Assembly (NCBI RefSeq): GCF_025215095.1
Contig: NZ_JALHAP010000082.1
Span: 1-64,000 of the forward strand
Origin: Dryocola boscaweniae
GTDB taxonomy: Bacteria > Pseudomonadota > Gammaproteobacteria > Enterobacterales > Enterobacteriaceae
DNA length: 64,000 nucleotides
Reading direction: 5' to 3'
The translations under genes and the position numbers were made by a program. The first letter of the stretch is position 1. Each line of letters opens with the position of its first letter. Positions 25,798 to 34,243 of the stretch are shown piece after piece. The notes under the pieces are model-generated. The model was not told the DNA's origin. It saw only the letters and a program-made list of their open reading frames with translations, and ran no database searches.

Positions 25798-27054
25798 ATG
25801 ACCCTGTTAGCACTAGGCATCAACCACAAAACTGCTCCGGTATCGCTGCGAGAACGTGTAACGTTTTCGCCGGACACGCTCGACCAGGCTTTGGGTAGCC
25901 TGCTGGAACAGCCGATGGTGCAGGGCGGCGTGGTGCTTTCTACCTGCAACCGCACCGAACTCTATCTGAGCGTTGAAGAGCAGGACAACCTGCATGAACG
26001 GCTGGTGCGCTGGCTGTGCGATTACCACAACCTCAACGAAGAGGAAGTGCGGAATAGCCTGTACTGGCATCATGACAACGACGCCGTCAGCCATTTGATG
26101 CGTGTCGCAAGCGGTCTGGATTCGCTGGTGCTCGGCGAGCCGCAAATTTTGGGGCAGGTGAAAAAAGCCTTTGCCGACTCCCAAAAAGGCCAGTCGCTTT
26201 CCAGCGAACTGGAACGCATGTTCCAGAAGTCTTTCTCTGTCGCCAAACGCGTTCGTACCGAAACAGACATCGGCGCCAGCGCCGTGTCGGTGGCTTTCGC
26301 GGCCTGCACGCTGGCTCGTCAGATCTTCGAATCCCTCTCCACAGTGACCGTGCTGCTCGTTGGCGCAGGCGAAACCATTGAGCTTGCTGCCCGTCACTTA
26401 CGCGAACACAACGTGCAGAAAATGATTATCGCCAACCGTACCCGCGAGCGGGCGCAGGTGCTGGCTGATGAAGTCGGCGCGGAAGTCATTAGCCTGAGCG
26501 ATATCGATGAGCGACTAAAGGATGCCGATATTATTATCAGCTCCACCGCAAGCCCACTGCCGATAATCGGAAAAGGCATGGTAGAACGCGCCCTGAAAGC
26601 GCGTCGTAACCAACCCATGCTGCTGGTGGATATCGCCGTTCCGCGCGATGTCGAGCCGGAAGTGGGTAAACTCGCCAACGCTTACCTTTATAGCGTGGAT
26701 GACCTGCAGGCCATCATTCAGAACAACCTTGCGCAGCGTAAAGCCGCCGCGGCGGAAGCTGAAACCATCGTGGCGCAGGAATGCAGTGAGTTTATGGCCT
26801 GGATGCGCGCCCAAAGCGCAACCGAAACTATCCGCGAATATCGCAGCCAGGCGGAGCTTATTCGCGACGACCTGGCTGGCAAGGCGCTCGCTGCGCTTTC
26901 CCAGGGCGCCGACGCCGAAACCGTTCTTCAGGATCTGGCCTGGAAATTAACCAATCGCCTGATCCACGCACCAACCAAATCGCTCACGCAGGCTGCCCGT
27001 GACGGGGATGACGAACGCCTGCAGATTCTGCGCAACAGCCTCGGGCTGGATTAG
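25798..27054 (+). CDS. hemA: Glutamyl-tRNA reductase
   Basis: The first step of C5-type haem synthesis: reduces glutamyl-tRNA(Glu) with NADPH to glutamate-1-semialdehyde. It has 418 residues from the ATG at 25798 (MTLLALGINHKTAPV), as in E. coli; an upstream in-frame extension of 17 codons is not needed. The catalytic Cys50 sits in STCNRTELYL, the NADPH fold has LLVGAGETIELAARHL, and the C-terminal helical dimerisation domain is present. The N-terminus has TLLALGI, the region where Lon/ClpAP degrade HemA in relatives. It heads the hemA-prfA-prmC-sirB2-sirB1-kdsA run. Confidence 0.97.
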   Translation: MTLLALGINHKTAPVSLRERVTFSPDTLDQALGSLLEQPMVQGGVVLSTCNRTELYLSVEEQDNLHERLVRWLCDYHNLNEEEVRNSLYWHHDNDAVSHLMRVASGLDSLVLGEPQILGQVKKAFADSQKGQSLSSELERMFQKSFSVAKRVRTETDIGASAVSVAFAACTLARQIFESLSTVTVLLVGAGETIELAARHLREHNVQKMIIANRTRERAQVLADEVGAEVISLSDIDERLKDADIIISSTASPLPIIGKGMVERALKARRNQPMLLVDIAVPRDVEPEVGKLANAYLYSVDDLQAIIQNNLAQRKAAAAEAETIVAQECSEFMAWMRAQSATETIREYRSQAELIRDDLAGKALAALSQGADAETVLQDLAWKLTNRLIHAPTKSLTQAARDGDDERLQILRNSLGLD

Positions 27055-27089
27055 CACAACAACTCTTATTACAAGGTGAACCACCGCCC

Positions 27090-28172
27090 ATGAAGCCTTC
27101 TATTGTTGCCAAACTGGAAGCCTTGCAGGAGCGCCATGAAGAAGTTCAGGCCCTGCTTGGCGACGCAGCCACCATCGCCGATCAGGACCGTTTTCGCGCG
27201 CTTTCTCGCGAATACGCTCAGCTTAGCGATGTCTCTCGCTGCTTCCTGCAATGGCGCCAGGTTCAGGAAGATATTGAAACCGCACAAAGCATGCTCGACG
27301 ACCCGGAAATGCGCGAAATGGCGCAGGAAGAGCTGAACCAGGCGAAAAGCGACAGCGAAGAATTAGAACAGCAATTACAGGTTCTGCTGTTGCCTAAGGA
27401 CCCGGATGACGAACGCAACGCGTTCGTTGAAGTGCGGGCCGGGACCGGCGGCGATGAAGCGGCGCTGTTTGCCGGTGATTTATTCCGCATGTACAGCCGC
27501 TATGCGGAATCCCGCCGCTGGAAAGTTGAAATCATGAGCGCCAACGAAGGCGAACATGGCGGCTATAAAGAAGTGATTGCCAAAATTAGCGGCGACGGCG
27601 TTTACGGTCGTCTGAAATTCGAGTCCGGCGGACATCGCGTGCAGCGCGTCCCGGCAACGGAATCTCAGGGCCGCATTCACACATCGGCCTGTACCGTAGC
27701 GGTGATGCCGGAAATCCCGGAAGCGGAACTGCCGGATATTAATCCCGGCGATTTGCGTATCGATACCTTCCGCTCCTCTGGCGCGGGCGGTCAGCACGTT
27801 AACACCACCGACTCGGCTATCCGTATCACCCACTTGCCGACCGGCATTGTGGTGGAGTGCCAGGACGAACGTTCACAGCATAAAAACAAAGCAAAAGCGT
27901 TGTCCGTGCTGGGTTCACGTATTCGCGCGGCCGAAATGGCCAAGCGCCAGCAGGAAGAAGCGTCCACCCGTCGTAACCTGTTAGGCAGCGGCGACCGCTC
28001 TGACCGTAACCGTACCTACAACTTCCCGCAGGGCCGCGTGACGGATCACCGTATCAATATCACGCTGTATCGTCTGGACGAAGTTATGGAAGGTAAAATA
28101 GACGGGCTGATTGAGCCTATCGTGCAGGAATACCAGGCCGACCAGCTAGCGGCGCTGTCCGAGCAGGATTAA
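27090..28172 (+). CDS. prfA: Peptide chain release factor 1
   Basis: Recognises UAG and UAA in the ribosome and triggers peptide release. It has 360 residues. The codon-reading PAT motif is in RVPATESQGRIHTSACTVAV (about 190), and the catalytic GGQ is in SSGAGGQHVNTTDSA (about 231). AAGGTG is the ribosome site. The stop overlaps the start of prmC (TAATG), which encodes the enzyme that methylates the GGQ glutamine. Confidence 0.97.
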   Translation: MKPSIVAKLEALQERHEEVQALLGDAATIADQDRFRALSREYAQLSDVSRCFLQWRQVQEDIETAQSMLDDPEMREMAQEELNQAKSDSEELEQQLQVLLLPKDPDDERNAFVEVRAGTGGDEAALFAGDLFRMYSRYAESRRWKVEIMSANEGEHGGYKEVIAKISGDGVYGRLKFESGGHRVQRVPATESQGRIHTSACTVAVMPEIPEAELPDINPGDLRIDTFRSSGAGGQHVNTTDSAIRITHLPTGIVVECQDERSQHKNKAKALSVLGSRIRAAEMAKRQQEEASTRRNLLGSGDRSDRNRTYNFPQGRVTDHRINITLYRLDEVMEGKIDGLIEPIVQEYQADQLAALSEQD

Positions 28173-29002
28173 TGGATTTTCAGCACTGGCTACAGCAGGC
28201 GATAGCCCAACTCTTTGAGAGCGAAAGCCCGCGTCGCGATGCGGAAATCCTGCTGGGTTTTGTCACAGGCAAAGCAAGAACTTTTATCCTCGCGTTTGGG
28301 GAGACTGAACTTACGGCGCAGCAACTGCGGCAGTTAAACGAACTGCTTACCCGTCGCGTGCGCGGTGAACCGGTCGCTCATCTGGTTGGCGAGCGCGAAT
28401 TCTGGTCGCTGCCGCTGCGTGTCTCTCCGGTAACGCTTATTCCTCGTCCTGATACCGAATGTCTTGTTGAGCAGGCATTAGCGCGCATGCCTGCCGCGCC
28501 TTGCTCCGTGCTTGATTTAGGTACCGGCACGGGCGCAATCGCGCTGGCTATCGCAAGCGAGCGCCCGGAGTGCGAAATTACCGCGCTGGACGTTATCCCT
28601 GAAGCCGTAGAGCTTGCTCGCAGTAATGCCGATCGGCTTGGCATTACTAATGTTAAGGTCTTGCAAAGTCACTGGTTTAGTGCGCTCAATACTCAGCGTT
28701 TCTCGGTTATCGTCAGTAATCCGCCTTATATTGACCGTGACGATCCGCATCTGGCGCAGGGGGATGTGCGTTTTGAACCTCTGAGCGCGCTGGTTGCGGA
28801 CAATTTTGGGCTGGCGGATATACACGCGCTGATTGAAACATCGTGGCAGTTTCTCGAACCCGGCGGCTGGCTGCTTCTGGAGCACGGCTGGCAGCAGGCG
28901 CAACAGGTGCGGCAGTTGTTTATCGCGGCCGGTTTCGTTGAGGTTCAGACCTGTCAGGATTACGGCGGCAACGATCGCCTGACTTTAGGACGCTATTTCT
29001 AA
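28172..29002 (+). CDS. prmC: Release factor glutamine methyltransferase
   Basis: N5-methylates the GGQ glutamine of RF1 and RF2 using S-adenosylmethionine. It has 276 residues. The SAM loop is DLGTGTGAIALAIASE (about 116), followed by ALDVIPEA; the NPPY catalytic motif is at VSNPPYIDRDD (about 183). It overlaps prfA by one base. Confidence 0.96.
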   Translation: MDFQHWLQQAIAQLFESESPRRDAEILLGFVTGKARTFILAFGETELTAQQLRQLNELLTRRVRGEPVAHLVGEREFWSLPLRVSPVTLIPRPDTECLVEQALARMPAAPCSVLDLGTGTGAIALAIASERPECEITALDVIPEAVELARSNADRLGITNVKVLQSHWFSALNTQRFSVIVSNPPYIDRDDPHLAQGDVRFEPLSALVADNFGLADIHALIETSWQFLEPGGWLLLEHGWQQAQQVRQLFIAAGFVEVQTCQDYGGNDRLTLGRYF

Positions 29003-29020
29003 CGATAAGGAACGCAACAG

Positions 29021-29416
29021 TTGGCAACTTACTTTGCATTCAAACATCTGCATATATTGACAGTCATCATTTCCGTGAGCCTGTTTATTTTGCGCTACTG
29101 GTGGCAATACCGTGATTCCGCTCTGTCGCACAAACGCTGGGTACGCATCGTCCCGCATGTGAACGACACCCTTTTGCTGGGCAGCGGCATTGCACTGGTG
29201 ATGATTACGCATTTTTATCCATTCACCCCACAGGGGACATGGCTGACTGAAAAACTATTTGGCGTTATCATCTATATCGTTTTGGGTTTTATCGCGCTAG
29301 GCCGACGCCCGCGCAGCCAGCAGGTACGGTGGTTTGCCTTTCTGTTGGCGCTGGTGGTGCTCTACATCATCGTTAAACTCGCCACCACAAAAATACCGTT
29401 ATTGGGGTTTGTATGA
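29021..29416 (+). CDS. sirB2: SirB2 family inner-membrane protein
   Basis: A 131-residue hydrophobic protein with four likely membrane segments, including ILTVIISVSLFILRYWW, LLLGSGIALVMITHF and VIIYIVLGFIALG. The LATTKIPLLGFV end is typical. The start is TTG (29021), with AAGGA nine bases upstream. Function is unknown; the name comes from an early Salmonella screen. Its stop overlaps the sirB1 start (ATGA). Confidence 0.88.
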   Translation: MATYFAFKHLHILTVIISVSLFILRYWWQYRDSALSHKRWVRIVPHVNDTLLLGSGIALVMITHFYPFTPQGTWLTEKLFGVIIYIVLGFIALGRRPRSQQVRWFAFLLALVVLYIIVKLATTKIPLLGFV

Positions 29417-30222
29417 GGTCGTTAGCCGATTTCGAATTTAATCAGGCACCGCTGTGCGAGGGGATGATTCTGGTCTCCCAACTTATCCGGGAAGATTTTC
29501 CCGCAGCACAGGTGCGGGCACAACTGGATCAACTGGTCCGTCAGGCACGTGAAGACATCTGCGAGGCGGACCATGCGGACCAGCAGCTCGAAAAGCTGCT
29601 GGAACTGTTTTATGGCGAATGGGGATTCAAAGATGCCGGCGGTGTGTATCGTCTGTCGGACGCCCTGTGGCTGGATAACGTGCTGAAAAATCGCCAGGGC
29701 AGCGCCGTTTCCCTGGGCGCGATTTTGCTGTGGATTGCCGAACATCTCGATATTCCTTTAATGCCGGTTATTTTCCCGACGCAGCTTATCCTGCGCGGCG
29801 ACTGGTTGGATGGGGAAATGTGGCTCATTAATCCGTTTAATGGCGACACGCTCGATGAGCACACGCTTGAAGTGTGGCTGAAAGGCAATATCAATCCAGG
29901 CGCTGAACTTTTTGAAGAAGATCTTGATGAGTCCGACAACGCCGAGGTCATCCGCAAACTGTTGGATACGCTAAAATCCGCATTGATGGAAGAGCGGCAA
30001 ATGGAACTGGCATTACGCGCCAGCGAAGCCCTGCTCCAGTTCAACCCGGAAGATCCGTATGAAATCCGCGATCGCGGTCTTATCTATGCGCAGCTCGACT
30101 GCGAACACGTGGCGCTTAACGATCTGAGCTATTTCGTTGAGCAGTGCCCTGAAGACCCGATTAGCGAAATGATCAAAGCGCAAATTAACTCGATTTCGCA
30201 TAAGCAGGTCACCCTGCATTAA
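29413..30222 (+). CDS. sirB1: SirB1 family protein (transglutaminase-like fold, TPR tail)
   Basis: A 269-residue soluble protein. The first 180 residues match the SirB1 N-terminal domain (related to transglutaminase-like folds): LKNRQGSAVSLGAILLWIAEHLDIPLMPVIFPTQL. The end (about 190-265) has TPR-like helices (ALRASEALLQFNPEDPYEIRDRGLIYAQLDCEHVALNDLSYF). It overlaps sirB2 by 4 bases. Molecular role not established. Confidence 0.9.
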   Translation: MRSLADFEFNQAPLCEGMILVSQLIREDFPAAQVRAQLDQLVRQAREDICEADHADQQLEKLLELFYGEWGFKDAGGVYRLSDALWLDNVLKNRQGSAVSLGAILLWIAEHLDIPLMPVIFPTQLILRGDWLDGEMWLINPFNGDTLDEHTLEVWLKGNINPGAELFEEDLDESDNAEVIRKLLDTLKSALMEERQMELALRASEALLQFNPEDPYEIRDRGLIYAQLDCEHVALNDLSYFVEQCPEDPISEMIKAQINSISHKQVTLH

Positions 30223-30263
30223 TGCAAAATTTTTGATTCACACCTGATAAGGCGATCTGAAAG

Positions 30264-31118
30264 ATGGAACAAAAAGTGGTTAGCATTGGCGATATCAAAG
30301 TTGCAAACGACCTGCCATTTGTGCTGTTTGGCGGCATGAACGTGCTGGAATCGCGCGATCTCGCGATGCGTATCTGTGAGCATTACGTTACCGTTACGCA
30401 GAAGCTGGGCATTCCTTACGTGTTCAAGGCATCGTTTGATAAAGCCAACCGTTCATCCATTCACTCATACCGCGGGCCGGGTCTTGAAGAAGGGATGAAG
30501 ATTTTCCAGGAGCTGAAGCAAACTTTCGGCGTGAAAATCATCACCGACGTTCATGAAGCAAGCCAGGCGCAGCCGGTTGCCGATGTTGTAGATGTGATTC
30601 AACTGCCGGCATTCCTTGCGCGTCAGACCGACCTGGTTGAAGCGATGGCGAAAACCGGCGCTGTTATCAACGTGAAAAAACCGCAGTTCGTAAGCCCGGG
30701 TCAGATGGGCAACATCGTTGATAAATTCCACGAAGGCGGCAACGACCAGATTATTCTGTGCGATCGCGGCGCAAACTTCGGTTATGACAACCTGGTTGTG
30801 GACATGCTGGGCTTCAGCGTGATGAAACAGGTTTCTAACGGCGCGCCGGTCATTTTCGACGTGACCCACGCCCTGCAGTGCCGCGACCCGTTTGGCGCAG
30901 CGTCCAGCGGTCGTCGCGCCCAGGTTACCGAACTGGCTCGCGCCGGTATGGCAACAGGCCTTGCCGGTCTGTTTATTGAAGCGCACCCGGACCCGGACAA
31001 CGCGCGCTGCGACGGTCCGTCCGCGCTGCCGCTGGCAAAACTGGAGCCTTTCCTCAAGCAGATTAAAGCGATTGACGATCTGGTGAAAGGTTTCGAGCCG
31101 CTGGATACCAGCCACTAA
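30264..31118 (+). CDS. kdsA: 3-deoxy-8-phosphooctulonate synthase
   Basis: Condenses arabinose 5-phosphate with phosphoenolpyruvate to KDO-8-phosphate for LPS. It has 284 residues. Landmarks are the KASFDKANRSSIHSYRGPG loop, KPQFVSPGQMGNIV (about 136), CDRGANFGYDNLVVDM and DVTHALQ (about 199). It is the metal-independent type (Asn at the metal-ligand position in KANRSS). Followed by a terminator shared with chaA. Confidence 0.97.
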   Translation: MEQKVVSIGDIKVANDLPFVLFGGMNVLESRDLAMRICEHYVTVTQKLGIPYVFKASFDKANRSSIHSYRGPGLEEGMKIFQELKQTFGVKIITDVHEASQAQPVADVVDVIQLPAFLARQTDLVEAMAKTGAVINVKKPQFVSPGQMGNIVDKFHEGGNDQIILCDRGANFGYDNLVVDMLGFSVMKQVSNGAPVIFDVTHALQCRDPFGAASSGRRAQVTELARAGMATGLAGLFIEAHPDPDNARCDGPSALPLAKLEPFLKQIKAIDDLVKGFEPLDTSH

Positions 31119-31139
31119 GTTTCCAGGACGTCTGAACGT

Positions 31140-31174
31140 AAAAAAGCCCTTATCAAAAGATAAGGGCTTTTTTT
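31140..31174. terminator. Bidirectional terminator between kdsA and chaA
   Basis: AAAAAAGCCCTTATC and GATAAGGGCTTTTTTT pair perfectly around AAAA, with T-runs on both strands. It sits between the two convergent genes and only 14 bp from the chaA stop. Confidence 0.92.
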
Positions 31175-31188
31175 ATGGCTTTGCCTCG

Positions 31189-32292
31189 TCAGGCAAAGAT
31201 TGTCATCAGATAAGCGGCGAACAAGGCGAGGTGCGCGGTGCCGTTAAGCACGTTGGTGCGCCCGGTTGAGAACGAAATCTGGCACAGCACAAGCGAGGTG
31301 AGCATCACCACCATTTCCGGTTTGCCAAGCCCGAAGATAAGCTCATTACCCGTCAGAATCGCAATCAGCGTTACCGCAGGAACCGTCAGTGAAATGGTCG
31401 CCAGTACCGAGCCGAAGAACAGGTTCATAGCGCGCTGCACCTGATTGCTCAGCACCGCTTTCAGAGCGCCCAGGCCTTCAGGCGAGAGAATCAGAAGGGC
31501 GACCAGGAAACCTGTAAACTGCGCCGGAGCGTTGAGCGTGCTCAGCAAAGACTCCAGCGGGCTGGCATTCATTTTGGTGACGGCAATAACCGCAACCAGA
31601 TGCACCACCAGCCAGATGGCATGCCAGGTGCTGCTGTGCGCGGACGGCTTGCCGTGGTGCGGATCGTCGTCATCCGCTTCATCTTCGTGTTCATAGACGA
31701 ACAGGCTCTGGTGCGTTTTGGTCTGAATCAGCAGGAAAACGCCATACATCGCAGCGGAAATGCCGGCCACCATCAGCGACTGGCCGACGCTGAAATTGCC
31801 TTCCGGCAGGGCGGTAGGAAACACCAGAACAATCACCGCCAGCGGGAACAGCGCTATCAGGTATTGCTTGATGCCAAACAGATTCATGTACTGGGTCGCA
31901 AACTTACGCCCGCCAAGCAGCAATGAGAAGCCCACCAGACCGCCGGTGACAATCATAATGATGGAGTAAAGCGTATCCCGCATTAACGTGGGCGCGGCAT
32001 CGCCGGTCGCCATTAATGCGGAAATTAAGCTGACTTCAAGAATAACAACGGAAAGGCTGAGAATTAATGAGCCGTACGGTTCACCTAAGCGGTGCGCCAG
32101 AACATCGGCATGACGTACTACGCTAAAGGCGCTGCTTAAAATAGCCACTAACGCCAGAATGTTAATTCCGACTACCACCGGCAATGACTGACTGGACCCC
32201 CATACAGCCAACACGGCCAGTGCCAGCACCGGAAAAATGAGGGAACTCTCCTTATGGCGGGTTTTCACCGCCTCATGTTGTGTTTTTGGCAT
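31189..32292 (-). CDS. chaA: Sodium-potassium/proton antiporter ChaA
   Basis: An inner-membrane cation/proton exchanger (CaCA superfamily) that exports Na+, K+ and Ca2+ at alkaline pH. It has 367 residues from the ATG at 32292, which has GGAG seven bases upstream and aligns with the E. coli start; the frame is open seven codons further. Both alpha repeats are visible (LSLSVVILEVSLISALMATG and LILSPEGLGALKAVLSNQVQRAMNLFFGS). The cytoplasmic loop carries an acidic/His cluster (YEHEDEADDDDPHHG), a likely cation sensor. In E. coli the long direct repeat genes ldrABC lie between kdsA and chaA; here the gap is too short for them. Confidence 0.96.
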   Translation of the reverse strand: MPKTQHEAVKTRHKESSLIFPVLALAVLAVWGSSQSLPVVVGINILALVAILSSAFSVVRHADVLAHRLGEPYGSLILSLSVVILEVSLISALMATGDAAPTLMRDTLYSIIMIVTGGLVGFSLLLGGRKFATQYMNLFGIKQYLIALFPLAVIVLVFPTALPEGNFSVGQSLMVAGISAAMYGVFLLIQTKTHQSLFVYEHEDEADDDDPHHGKPSAHSSTWHAIWLVVHLVAVIAVTKMNASPLESLLSTLNAPAQFTGFLVALLILSPEGLGALKAVLSNQVQRAMNLFFGSVLATISLTVPAVTLIAILTGNELIFGLGKPEMVVMLTSLVLCQISFSTGRTNVLNGTAHLALFAAYLMTIFA

Positions 32293-32572
32293 TATGATTC
32301 TCCATCGGCGCAAGGGATAAGCTATTTTTTCATAGTAGATAGAATTTTTAACCGGTACAAAATAGCAAAAAATGACGATAACTCGGAAATATTTACTTAA
32401 TTTTACGGCTTTTGCATGTTTATCAGATTAATCGTGCATAAACAGGCTTTATAGTTATTTATTTCTTATTAATCAAATGGATAATTTTAATTAAAATCAA
32501 GATTATTGAATTTCTGGCGACAATGACCTCTTTGTTTCACACTTAAGAGTCACCCATAAAGGAGATTAATCT

Positions 32573-32803
32573 ATGCCTTATAAAAGCAAAAGCTCCCTGC
32601 CGGACAGCGTGAAAAATGTTCTGCCTGCCCATGCGCAGGATATTTACAAAGAAGCCTTTAACAGCGCCTGGGATGAATACAAGGATAAAGAGGACCGCAA
32701 AGGCGATGCCAGCCGGGAAGAAACGGCCCATAAGGTCGCCTGGGCCGCCGTGAAGCATCAATACCAGAAAGGCGATGATGATAAATGGCATAAGAAAAAA
32801 TAG
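32573..32803 (+). CDS. chaB: Cation transport regulator ChaB
   Basis: A 76-residue basic protein matching ChaB: SLPDSVKNVLPAHAQDIYKEAFNSAW (9-34), then DEYKD, AHKVAWAAVKHQYQKG. It is thought to modulate ChaA, but this is weakly established. A strong AAAGGAG ribosome site is present. It is divergent to chaA across 280 bp of AT-rich DNA in which I see no other gene. Confidence 0.93.
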   Translation: MPYKSKSSLPDSVKNVLPAHAQDIYKEAFNSAWDEYKDKEDRKGDASREETAHKVAWAAVKHQYQKGDDDKWHKKK

Positions 32804-33023
32804 CCTTTGTAGCGCCACGCTCTGGTCCGACCCCCGACCGCCTTTCCCCACTCTGGCAAGTGAAAATGACATTCTTACTGTTTTGTGATCATCATCAAAC
32901 TTGCCAGCGACTCGCTAATTGCTTATCGTCACCGTTATGCTGCTTTATAAGTGAGCAGTGATAAAAGCCGGGAAGGCATAGCTGACGTAGTCACAAGGAA
33001 GTATGCAGTGGCGGAGGTGTAGG

Positions 33024-33722
33024 GTGTTAACGCGCGACTTCTTAATGAATGCGGATTGTAAGACGGCTTTTGGTTCCATCGAGGAATCCTTACTGTGGAC
33101 GCCCGAGCAGCGTTCAGCATCGCTTGCGGCGACGCTTGCCTGTCGGCCCGATCTAAGCCCCGTGTGGATATTTGGCTACGGTTCTTTAATGTGGAACCCG
33201 GCCTTCGAATTCGACGAATCAGCGCCGGGCACCCTGGTGGGCTGGCATCGGGCATTCTGTCTGCGTTTAACCGCCGGTCGCGGCACGGCAAGCCGGCCGG
33301 GAAGAATGCTGGCGCTTAAAGAGGGCGGGCGAACCACGGGACTTGCCTATCGTCTGCCGGAAGCGCAGCTTGAAGATGAGCTAACGCTTGTCTGGAAGCG
33401 CGAAATGATAACCGGCTGCTATCTGCCTACCTGGTGCAGGCTGGAATTAGATGATGGCCGCACCGTTAACGCCCTGGTGTTTATCATGGACCCGCGTCAT
33501 CCTCTGTATGAAGCCGATACCTGCCCACAAACCATCGCGCCGCTTATCGCTGCGGCCAGCGGCCCGCTGGGAACCAACGCGCAGTACCTGTTCTCACTCG
33601 AAGTTGAACTGAAAAAGCACGGCATGCATGACGACTGCCTGGATGAGCTGGTAAGCCAGGTACGAGCCTGGCTGCAAAAGCCGCAAGAAGAGGGTGGATG
33701 TTTCCAGGCGGGCTTCGCGTAA
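33024..33722 (+). CDS. chaC: Glutathione-specific gamma-glutamylcyclotransferase
   Basis: Cleaves glutathione to 5-oxoproline and Cys-Gly. It has 232 residues from a GTG start (33024), with GGAGG six bases upstream, giving MLTRDFLMNADCKTA; an ATG at 33003 has a ribosome site only three bases away and is less likely. The substrate loop is FGYGSLMWNP (about 52), and the catalytic Glu is in LVWKREMITGCY (about 129). Followed by a terminator. Confidence 0.93.
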   Translation: MLTRDFLMNADCKTAFGSIEESLLWTPEQRSASLAATLACRPDLSPVWIFGYGSLMWNPAFEFDESAPGTLVGWHRAFCLRLTAGRGTASRPGRMLALKEGGRTTGLAYRLPEAQLEDELTLVWKREMITGCYLPTWCRLELDDGRTVNALVFIMDPRHPLYEADTCPQTIAPLIAAASGPLGTNAQYLFSLEVELKKHGMHDDCLDELVSQVRAWLQKPQEEGGCFQAGFA

Positions 33723-33736
33723 TGATTCTGGCGTTA

Positions 33737-33766
33737 AAAAAAGCCCGCGTAATCGCGGGTTTTTTA
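33737..33766 (+). terminator. Intrinsic terminator after chaC
   Basis: A GCCCGCG/CGCGGGT stem around TAAT, followed by TTTTT. A-run on the left makes it usable on the minus strand too, where it would end the convergent DUF1883 gene. Confidence 0.85.
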
Positions 33767-33773
33767 CTCTCGT

Positions 33774-34019
33774 CTAAGCAGGAACATAGCTTATCGAATG
33801 CTCCAGCGTCTGGCAGTGGCTGTCAATCAACACCCTCCATGTGCCGCTGTAAGGCACGCTTAAATAAGCGGACTGCTTGCCCTCGACGCTAAGAATATCG
33901 GTTTGCGGCCGACCGCGAACGCTTGATTCACTCATCAAATGGATATGACAGCTATCCGAGCAACGCACGACAACCGTATCGCCGCCAAAAAGGTTCAGAC
34001 TGGCTTTCACTACTGGCAT
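33774..34019 (-). CDS. DUF1883 family small protein
   Basis: 81 residues, no signal peptide. The pattern of short strands (LFGGDTVVVRCSDSCHIHLMSESS, then GRPQTDILSV and GTWRVLIDSH) matches the DUF1883 beta fold, sometimes found fused to TIR domains. GGAG lies four bases before the ATG. Not present between chaC and ychN in E. coli. Function unknown. Confidence 0.7.
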   Translation of the reverse strand: MPVVKASLNLFGGDTVVVRCSDSCHIHLMSESSVRGRPQTDILSVEGKQSAYLSVPYSGTWRVLIDSHCQTLEHSISYVPA

Positions 34020-34079
34020 TTTTCACTCCGCAATTTCGCCGAAATATGACGTCCATGCCCCCAGGGTATCCTCGCAATC

Positions 34080-34095
34080 AGTGATGTTGTTCACA
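34080..34095. promoter_or_regulatory. CRP-like site upstream of the DUF1883 gene
   Basis: AGTGA-TGTTGT-TCACA matches the CRP consensus TGTGA-N6-TCACA at 9 of 10 key positions. It is about 60 bp before the DUF1883 start. Whether it is used is unknown. Confidence 0.4.
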
Positions 34096-34243
34096 AATCA
34101 CACTTTATGCATAACACCAGAGAGGGCATCTGCAGATGCTGACTTTGATCAAAAAACGCCATGACTCAGTAAATTTTGTGCGGAAATGCCTGAAACCATT
34201 CAGCAGACGAATTAAACGTTTATAAAAACGCTTTTGCCTGCCA

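Noticed and set aside
30465..31115. 216-codon open frame antisense to kdsA
   Set aside because: Shadow of kdsA codon usage, no domain or start signal.
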